The position numbers and the translations under genes were made by a program. 47,985 bases of DNA from an uncultured Oscillospiraceae bacterium. Its GTDB lineage: Bacteria > Bacillota > Clostridia > Oscillospirales > Ruminococcaceae. How positions within the stretch are numbered: the stretch's first letter is position 1; each line of letters begins with the position of its first letter. Below are positions 42,441 through 47,985 of the stretch, one piece after another. The DNA lies in assembly GCA_900552845.1 (NCBI GenBank), contig USBC01000001.1, positions 1-47,985 of the forward strand, in the 5' to 3' direction. Under the pieces are notes generated by a model. The model was given only the letters and a program-made list of their open reading frames with translations, made no database searches and had not been told where the DNA came from.

Positions 42441-42480
42441 TCCCCCGCCGTTTTGCAGCAAACGGACGGGGGAAAAAATA
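42441..42480. terminator. Bidirectional terminator between ansA and mgtE
   Basis: CCCCCGCCGTTT and AAACGGACGGGGG arms with a short loop; A/T runs on both sides, so it can serve both genes. Confidence 0.85.
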
Positions 42481-42502
42481 TTTTGCACGAAAGTCGGTGC
42501 TT

Positions 42503-43855
42503 TTACACCAGACGGTCGGAGAGATACCACAAAGCAAAGTTGAAGTAGACCAGAATGGAGAAGGCATCGGTGATGGTGGTGATGAGCGGCGACGCCATGA
42601 TGGCAGGGTCGAGCTTCAAAATCTTTGCCAGAATGGGAAGAATGCAGCCCAGTGACTTTGCCATACAGATGGTGAGCAGCAGTGTGCCGGAAACCACCAG
42701 CGCCACCTGCGGATCGCGATACTGAATGATGATGCGGATAAAATTGACGGTGCACAGCGCCACGCTGCACAGCAGTGCAACTCTTATTTCCTTCCACCAT
42801 GCTTTGGTGAAGTCCTTGGGAGAAATCTCGTCCAGCGCAAGGCCACGAATGATCATGGTAGACGCCTGACTGCCGCAGTTACCGCCGGTATCCATGATCT
42901 GCGGGATAAAGGTAACCAAAAGCGGAATGCTGACAAACGCCGCCTCGTAGTATTCCAGCATGGCACCGGTGACCATTGCGGAGATCATCAGCACCATCAG
43001 CCAAATAATTCGGTGCTTTGCCAGTGTGATGACCGGTGTGCGAAGGTAGGTATCATCACTGGGGGTCATACCTGCCATCTTTTCAAAGTCTTCGGTGTTC
43101 TCGTCTTGAATGACATCGACGGCGTCATCGATGGTGATGATACCGACGATACGGTTTTCGCTATCCACGACCGGCATGGCAAGCATATCATACCGGCTGA
43201 ACATCTTGGCGATCTCCTCCTGATCGTCGTGGGTATGCACATGAATGGGGTTGGTGTCCATCAGGGTATCAATGATGGTCTCCGGTGCGGTGAGCAGCAT
43301 TTCCCGCACTGTAACAACGCCCAGAAGCTCCTTACGGGCAGAGGTGACATAGCAGGTATAGATCGTCTCTTTATCCACGCCGTGCTCTCTGATGATCTCG
43401 AATGCCTTGGCAACGGTGATGCCGCTGCGGAAATAGACATACTCATTGGTCATCAAGCTTCCGGCGGAATCCTCGGGGTACTTGAGATACTGATTGATCA
43501 GCTTACGGTTGGCGGGCGTTGTGTTCTGCATGACGCGCTTGACGACATTAGCGGGCATTTCCTCCACCAGATCCACATAGTCGTCCATAAACAGATCGTC
43601 CAGAATATGCTGAAGCTCGGTATCGGTAAGCGTGCGGACAATCTTTTCCTGAATTTCCGGCTCCATGTAGGAGAATACCTCTGCGGCAGTCTCCTTGGGC
43701 AGCAGACGGAACAGACGGTTGAACTGGTCGGCGTCCTCCTCATTTTCCAGCTCCTCAAAGAGCTTGGCGAGGTCGGCTTCCTCCATCTGACCGATAAGCT
43801 GCTTGACGGCGGAGTACTTTTTCTCCTCCAGCAGTTCCAAAATTTCTTCGTTCAT
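42503..43855 (-). CDS. mgtE: Magnesium transporter MgtE
   Basis: 450 residues, the usual MgtE length. The N domain (1-130, EEADLAKLFEELENEEDADQ) and two CBS domains (about 140-260, with SAGSLMTNEYVYFR and VVDSENRIVGIITIDDAVD) sense cytoplasmic magnesium, and five C-terminal membrane helices form the channel, with the AlaLeuAspGlu-rich pore segment RGLALDEI and LITTITDAFSILVYFNFALWYL at the end. Start ATG with TAAGGAGG seven bases away, where the TAA is the stop of the leader frame. Single gene with that upstream frame. Confidence 0.96.
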   Translation of the reverse strand: MNEEILELLEEKKYSAVKQLIGQMEEADLAKLFEELENEEDADQFNRLFRLLPKETAAEVFSYMEPEIQEKIVRTLTDTELQHILDDLFMDDYVDLVEEMPANVVKRVMQNTTPANRKLINQYLKYPEDSAGSLMTNEYVYFRSGITVAKAFEIIREHGVDKETIYTCYVTSARKELLGVVTVREMLLTAPETIIDTLMDTNPIHVHTHDDQEEIAKMFSRYDMLAMPVVDSENRIVGIITIDDAVDVIQDENTEDFEKMAGMTPSDDTYLRTPVITLAKHRIIWLMVLMISAMVTGAMLEYYEAAFVSIPLLVTFIPQIMDTGGNCGSQASTMIIRGLALDEISPKDFTKAWWKEIRVALLCSVALCTVNFIRIIIQYRDPQVALVVSGTLLLTICMAKSLGCILPILAKILKLDPAIMASPLITTITDAFSILVYFNFALWYLSDRLV

Positions 43856-43867
43856 CGGCGAACCTCC

Positions 43868-43948
43868 TTATGCAGGCAGGGCGCCAAAAAACAACGCCGT
43901 GCCCGTTACTATGAATATGTTGCAACTGGGATACGGACCAGCGTCCAT
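43868..43948 (-). CDS. Upstream leader frame of mgtE (26 residues)
   Basis: ATG at 43948 has a perfect AAGGAGG (43956-43962) at 7 bases. The 26-residue peptide begins MDAGPYP, continues through a hydrophobic stretch (NIFIVTGTALFFGALPA) that could span a membrane, and ends with TAA, which is part of the mgtE ribosome site TAAGGAGG. mgtE begins 12 bases later. The identical spacing and ribosome site and the stop overlap suggest a real, translated leader that couples or controls mgtE. The acidic, Pro-containing start recalls mgtL of Enterobacteria, where Asp/Glu/Pro-rich ends respond to low magnesium. Function is inferred. Confidence 0.55.
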   Translation of the reverse strand: MDAGPYPSCNIFIVTGTALFFGALPA

Positions 43949-44011
43949 TTCGGAACCTCCTTTTTGAACCAATTTGGGGGAGAACGGCATCTGCCTTATC
44001 CCTTAACAAAT

Positions 44012-44040
44012 ATTGTACTCGTTTTTGGTCTAAACCGCAA
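44012..44040 (-). promoter_or_regulatory. Promoter of mgtE and its leader frame
   Basis: TTGCGG at 44035-44040, 17 bases, TACAAT at 44012-44017. Transcription would start near 44005, leaving about 57 bases before the leader frame. I found no M-box in that leader. Confidence 0.55.
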
Positions 44041-44059
44041 CCGCAAAAAAGAAATTTTC

Positions 44060-44076
44060 CCTGCAAAATTTGCAGG
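44060..44076. repeat. Perfect palindrome upstream of mgtE
   Basis: CCTGCAAA and TTTGCAGG (8 bp each) around a single central base, 20 bases before the -35 of mgtE and 25 before the first CTTAA half-site. An operator is possible for mgtE or the divergent glycosyltransferase. Confidence 0.5.
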
Positions 44077-44100
44077 AGCCCAATTCTTATCGAGCGACCG

Positions 44101-44157
44101 CTTAAACAAATCTTAAGACGACGGCTGATTGTTTCTTAATGGGCAAAACGGTAGACT
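44101..44157 (+). promoter_or_regulatory. Weak promoter of the glycosyltransferase with CTTAA half-sites
   Basis: TTGTTT at 44129-44134, 17 bases, TAGACT at 44152-44157. Three CTTAA repeats lie at 44101, 44112 and 44135; the first two are 11 bases apart, the spacing bound by OmpR-type regulators, and are upstream of the -35. Confidence 0.45.
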
Positions 44158-44199
44158 GATGATGTACCATGAAACCCCGAGCCTATGGAGGGAAAGACG

Positions 44200-45441
44200 A
44201 TGAAAGTTACCTTGGAAGCGATCAATCAGGCGATCGCAGCGCTGTTCTTTATCTGCTACGCCTATCAGTTTGTGTATATCCCCATCGCACTATTCAAGAA
44301 GAAAAAGCGGCTGCCTGCCGCGGCACCCCACCGTTATGCGGTGCTGATTGCCGCCCGCAACGAGGAAGCGGTCATCGGCGACCTATTGGACAGCCTGCAC
44401 CGGCAGGACTATGATATGTCGCTGGTGACGGTCTTTGTCATCGCCGATAACTGCACCGACCGCACCGCCGCCATTGCCGCCGAAAAGGGCGCCGTGGTTT
44501 ATACCCGGGAAAACCGCCGGCAGGTAGGCAAGGGCTATGCCTTGGAGGCACTGCTGGCGCATATCCGCTCTGACTACCCCGACGGCTATGACGCCTACCT
44601 TGTTTTTGACGCCGACAACCTGCTGGCGCCGGATTTCATTACCCGTATGAACGAAAGCTATGCCGCAGGCAATGAGATCATCACCTGCTACCGCAACAGC
44701 AAAAACTACGGCAGCAACTGGATCAGCGCCGGCTATGCCCTGTGGTTCCTGCGGGAAAGCCGCTACCTGAATGGGGCGCGGGAGGCGATCGGCAGCAGCT
44801 GTGCCGTTTCCGGCACCGGCTTTCTGTTCTCGCAGAAGATCTTAAATGAGTGCGGGGGGTGGAGCTTCCATCTGCTGGTGGAGGACATTGAATTTTCCAT
44901 TCACAATATCTTAAAGGGACACCGCATTGCCATCTGTGAGGACGCCGTTGTTTACGATGAGCAGCCCACCGATTTTGCACAGTCCTGCCGCCAGCGGCTG
45001 CGCTGGTCGCGCGGGTATTTGCAGGTCTTCGGCAAATATGGCACAGGGCTGCTTACCGGTGCTGCACGCGGGAAGTGGAGCTGCGTCGATATGGCTATGG
45101 CAATCATGCCCGCCATCATACTGACCTCCATCAGCATTCTGGTCAGTGTGGCGCTGTCGGTGCTGGGAATTTTGAGCGGCATGGGGCTGCTGCCCGCACT
45201 GGTTTCCTTGGGCAAGGCGCTGCTGAGCATGTACCTGATGCTGTTTGTCATCGGTGCAATCACCACCATCACCGAATGGAAAAAGATAGACGCCTCGGCG
45301 CTGCGCAAGGTGCTTTCGGTATTCACCTTTCCCCTGTTTATGTTTACCTATATTCCTATCAGCTTTGCGGCACTGTTTATTAAGGTGGAATGGAAGCCTA
45401 TCCGTCACAGCATTACCGTAAAGGAGCTGAGCAAGGGCTGA
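44200..45441 (+). CDS. Membrane glycosyltransferase, family 2 type
   Basis: 413 residues from ATG at 44200 (GGAGGG 7 bases away; an ATG at 44185 lacks a site). One N-terminal membrane span, then the GT-A domain: APHRYAVLIAARNEEAVIG, the metal site FDADN (137-140), the acid HLLVEDIEFS (ED near 228), and QRLRW (265-269), a QxxRW motif as in processive enzymes such as cellulose or hyaluronan synthases, and three C-terminal spans. It could polymerise or transfer sugar from a nucleotide sugar; the substrate is unknown. Followed by a two-component system. Confidence 0.85.
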   Translation: MKVTLEAINQAIAALFFICYAYQFVYIPIALFKKKKRLPAAAPHRYAVLIAARNEEAVIGDLLDSLHRQDYDMSLVTVFVIADNCTDRTAAIAAEKGAVVYTRENRRQVGKGYALEALLAHIRSDYPDGYDAYLVFDADNLLAPDFITRMNESYAAGNEIITCYRNSKNYGSNWISAGYALWFLRESRYLNGAREAIGSSCAVSGTGFLFSQKILNECGGWSFHLLVEDIEFSIHNILKGHRIAICEDAVVYDEQPTDFAQSCRQRLRWSRGYLQVFGKYGTGLLTGAARGKWSCVDMAMAIMPAIILTSISILVSVALSVLGILSGMGLLPALVSLGKALLSMYLMLFVIGAITTITEWKKIDASALRKVLSVFTFPLFMFTYIPISFAALFIKVEWKPIRHSITVKELSKG

Positions 45442-45459
45442 AATTCCGAGCATTTGCCC

Positions 45460-45488
45460 TTGTACCGAGAGGAGAAAATGCGTATGAT
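45460..45488 (+). promoter_or_regulatory. Promoter of the two-component system
   Basis: TTGTAC at 45460-45465, 17 bases, TATGAT at 45483-45488. Confidence 0.6.
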
Positions 45489-45520
45489 AGAGGCAGAACA
45501 AAAACGAGAGGACGAGGAAG

Positions 45521-46216
45521 ATGTATAACATTATCGTGTGCGATGATGAACAGGATATCGTTTCAGCGCTGGAAATTTACCTGACGGCAGAGGGCTACCA
45601 TGTGCTGCGGGCGGAAAACGGCAGGGAGGCGCTGGCGCTTGTCCAAAGGGAGGACGCCCACCTGATGCTGCTGGACGTGATGATGCCGCAGATGGACGGA
45701 CTGGAGACGCTTTCCAAGCTGCGGGAGTTTTCCAATATTCCCGTGATACTGCTGACCGCCAAAAGCGAGGATACCGATAAAATTCTGGGGCTGAACATTG
45801 GCGCAGACGACTATATCACCAAGCCCTTTAACCCCGTGGAGGTGCTGGCGCGGGTGCGCAGCCAACTGCGGCGGTACCTGCAGCTGGGCGGCGGTGCGGT
45901 GCGTCCGGCAAGCGTTGTCATCGGCGGGATAGAGCTGGACGATAACGCCAAAACCGTAACGGTGGACGGCGATCCGGTGACGCTGACCCCCAAGGAATAT
46001 GATATCCTGCGCTTTTTGATGCAGAATGCCGGAACGGTATTCACGCCGGCGGAAATTTACCGGCGGGTGTGGGACGACATTCCCTTAAACGCCGCCGGAA
46101 GCATTGCGGTGCATATCCGGCATTTAAGAGAGAAAATCGAGATCAATCCCGCCGAGCCTCGGTACATCAAGGTGGTGTGGGGCAAGGGCTACAAAATGGA
46201 GGTGAACCCTGCATGA
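45521..46216 (+). CDS. OmpR-family response regulator
   Basis: 231 residues. Receiver with CDDE (8-9 acidic), phospho-Asp52 in LLLDVMMPQMDG, Thr79 and Lys101 (ITKPF), followed by a winged helix-turn-helix (about 132-228, VTLTPKEYDILRFLMQNAG and HIRHLREKIEINP). Response regulators of this group (VanR/PhoB-like) bind 11-base direct repeats. It is translated with the kinase, whose ATG overlaps its stop (ATGA). It may control the glycosyltransferase upstream. Confidence 0.95.
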   Translation: MYNIIVCDDEQDIVSALEIYLTAEGYHVLRAENGREALALVQREDAHLMLLDVMMPQMDGLETLSKLREFSNIPVILLTAKSEDTDKILGLNIGADDYITKPFNPVEVLARVRSQLRRYLQLGGGAVRPASVVIGGIELDDNAKTVTVDGDPVTLTPKEYDILRFLMQNAGTVFTPAEIYRRVWDDIPLNAAGSIAVHIRHLREKIEINPAEPRYIKVVWGKGYKMEVNPA

Positions 46217-47985
46217 AGCGCTTTTTGGATAAGACATGGGCAAAGGTTGCTGCCTTTATTCTGTTCTTTGTTTTTCTGGGGCTTTCGATTGCCGGCGGTG
46301 TGGGAATCTACTTTCTTGCCGCAAATGATGTCTACCTTGCCGGCAGCGAGGCAAGCCGGCAGATCCTGTATGATGGTCAGGCAAGCGATGTGATGACCAC
46401 GGTGATTGACGGACTGTATAACTGCAGTGATAAGGAAGCGCTGCGGGACTGGCTGCTGGAACGGTGCCCGCCGGAGAACGGCTACGGCATTACCGTGACC
46501 AATACCGCCACCGGCGAGGAGTTCTCGACTGCCCTGCCAAAGGACGCCAAGATCATTTATACTGCCCACCGAAGAACCGTTTTTTCCGGAACGGAGCTGA
46601 ACGTGACCATAGAGCTGCAGGAGGGCTTTATCCCCCGCACCTATGAATATCGGCTGTCGTTGTGGCTGATGGATATAAAGGACATTATTATCCCGCTGAC
46701 GGTGCTGTTTGTGGTGCTGGCGCTGTTCTGCTTCTTCTGGCAGATGGCTGCCGCCGGTCACTGGCAGGGATTTGAGGGCATTCACCTGACATGGTTCGAT
46801 AAGATCCCGCTGGATCTGATGGCGGTCGGTATTCTCATTCCCGCCCTCGCTATTTTCGGGGAATACTATTTATACAGTTCCGGCTTGTTGACGGCGCTGT
46901 GGGGAACAGCTATTCTCTGTTTTGTTTATCTGTTTATCATCTCCTTTGTCACCCGCTGCAAGGCAGGAACGGTGCTGAAGAACAATGTCGTCTGGTATGC
47001 CATTAGGCTGCTGTGGCGGATCGTCAAAAGCATATGGGGCTGGCTCCTTCATCTGGTACGCTCCATTCCGCTGATCTGGCGGACGGCACTGGTGATTGCT
47101 GCCATATGCCTGTTTATCCTTATCACCGGCAGTTACAATTCGATGTTGTCGCTGCCCATGGTTCTGCTGTATCTGCTGCTGATGATGTTCGCGCTTTATG
47201 TTGCCATTGGATTTGCTACCCTGCAGCGCGGCTCCAAGGCATTGGCGGAGGGTGATTACAGCAAGCCGGTGGATACGCGCTTTTTGCGGGGTGATCTGAA
47301 GCGGTGCGGCGAGAACCTAAATAAAGTGCAGCAGGGCGTGCAGCGTGCCGTAGATGAGCGGCTGCGCAGCGAACGCATGAAAACCGAGCTGATCACCAAT
47401 GTATCGCATGATATCAAAACGCCGCTGACCAGCATTGTGAACTATGTGGATCTGCTGAAAAAGGAGCCGATCGAAAACCCCAAGGCGCAGGAATACCTGG
47501 AGGTGCTGGACCGGCAGAGCAAGCGGCTGAAAAAGCTGACAGAGGATCTGGTGGAGGCAAGCAAGGCTTCCAGCGGGGTGATCCCGGTGGACTGCCAGCC
47601 CACCAATGTGAATGTGCTGCTTTCCCAACTGGAAGGCGAATATGAGGAGCGGCTGCAAAAGGCGGAGCTGACGATGATCGTCCACCCTGCCGCAGGCGAC
47701 CCTGTGGTGCTGGCAGACGGCAAGCTGCTGAGCCGTGTAATGGATAACCTGATGAACAACATCGTGAAATATGCCATGCCCGGCACCCGCGTTTACGCCG
47801 CTGCCGCCGCCGACGAGCAGGAAACGACCATCAGCATTAAAAATGTTTCCCGCAACGAGCTGAATGTTTCCGCCGACGAGCTGATGGAGCGCTTTGTGCG
47901 CGGGGACAGCAGCCGCCACACCGAGGGCAGCGGACTGGGGCTTTCCATTGCCCGCAGTCTGGTGGAGCTACAGGGCGGTCGGTTT
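46213..47985 (+). CDS. Sensor histidine kinase, truncated at the right edge
   Basis: At least 591 residues, no stop in the window. N-terminal membrane span, an outer domain (about 38-155), several more spans (155-345), a HAMP-like linker (GDYSKPVDTRFLRGDLKRCG), the H box NVSHDIKTPLTSIVNYVDLL (phospho-His399), N box DNLMNNIVKYA, and G box EGSGLGLSIARS near the edge; only the end of the ATPase domain is missing. It pairs with the response regulator. Signal not known; the cell envelope is plausible. Confidence 0.93.
   Translation, partial: MKRFLDKTWAKVAAFILFFVFLGLSIAGGVGIYFLAANDVYLAGSEASRQILYDGQASDVMTTVIDGLYNCSDKEALRDWLLERCPPENGYGITVTNTATGEEFSTALPKDAKIIYTAHRRTVFSGTELNVTIELQEGFIPRTYEYRLSLWLMDIKDIIIPLTVLFVVLALFCFFWQMAAAGHWQGFEGIHLTWFDKIPLDLMAVGILIPALAIFGEYYLYSSGLLTALWGTAILCFVYLFIISFVTRCKAGTVLKNNVVWYAIRLLWRIVKSIWGWLLHLVRSIPLIWRTALVIAAICLFILITGSYNSMLSLPMVLLYLLLMMFALYVAIGFATLQRGSKALAEGDYSKPVDTRFLRGDLKRCGENLNKVQQGVQRAVDERLRSERMKTELITNVSHDIKTPLTSIVNYVDLLKKEPIENPKAQEYLEVLDRQSKRLKKLTEDLVEASKASSGVIPVDCQPTNVNVLLSQLEGEYEERLQKAELTMIVHPAAGDPVVLADGKLLSRVMDNLMNNIVKYAMPGTRVYAAAAADEQETTISIKNVSRNELNVSADELMERFVRGDSSRHTEGSGLGLSIARSLVELQGGRF

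Noticed and set aside
43856..44040. M-box magnesium riboswitch before mgtE
   Set aside because: I looked for the conserved M-box core and did not find it; the leader is also too short for the 160-base fold.

Overview
The window looks like the chromosome of a moderately GC-rich, anaerobic, low-GC-phylum-type Firmicute of class Clostridia, most probably a Ruminococcaceae/Oscillospiraceae gut commensal. The reasons are a six-subunit Rnf complex of clostridial type, a Spo0A, an MgtE, a CD1247-type small acidic protein, strong AGGAGG ribosome binding sites, sigma-A promoters with 17-base spacers, and TTG/GTG/ATC starts on genes with good ribosome sites. Genus is not determinable from the sequence alone. 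Nearly everything is transcribed from the minus strand. Both ends are open: the left end cuts a lipoprotein reading frame, the right end cuts a histidine kinase.

Layout. 1-820 is an unusual, partly AT-rich stretch on the minus strand: a lipoprotein start with a 13-G tract that breaks its frame, a leader-like hairpin with an eight-codon peptide, and small unassigned frames that may be remains of a mobile element. 857-2029 holds an NAD-dependent epimerase facing the decayed C-terminus of a surface-protein-like gene. 2064-2431 is a tRNA-Asp/Gly/Cys operon with consensus promoter and terminator. 2471-4187 has a methyltransferase with a YerC/TrpR-like regulator, and a divergent PaaI-type thioesterase. 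4199-10094 is the rnfCDGEAB operon preceded by a Gx/Hpre_diP_synt_I membrane protein; it should couple ferredoxin oxidation to NAD reduction and ion export. 10178-14276 has efp with an acidic zinc-ribbon protein, a YqeG phosphatase-TIM barrel-aminopeptidase P operon, and rpsU.

14318-23796 is one tightly packed eight-gene unit: smc, ftsY, rdgB, yhbY, nadD, yqeK, rsfS, leuS. 23834-30227 is dprA, topA, trmFO, plsX, rnc. 30359-32685 has a SpoU/TrmH methylase and infC-rpmI-rplT with a structured leader. 32820-39556 is addBA, the double-strand break repair nuclease-helicase, whose upstream region contains a perfect 89-base cloverleaf of nested inverted repeats. 39872-41323 has spo0A and a DUF2087 gene, 41345-42416 an L-asparaginase, 42503-44040 mgtE with a short upstream reading frame coupled to it, and 44101-47985 a membrane glycosyltransferase followed by an OmpR-type response regulator and a sensor kinase, with 11-base-spaced CTTAA half-sites in front.

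The points most worth following: Spo0A carries Glu at the usual phospho-Asp position 56; mgtE has a 26-codon leader frame whose stop overlaps the mgtE ribosome site; the lipoprotein has a contingency-type G tract; the addB leader cloverleaf; RnfG is internally duplicated and RnfE ends in a cysteine cluster; infC appears to start with ATC. No CRISPR array, insertion sequence or complete prophage was seen.
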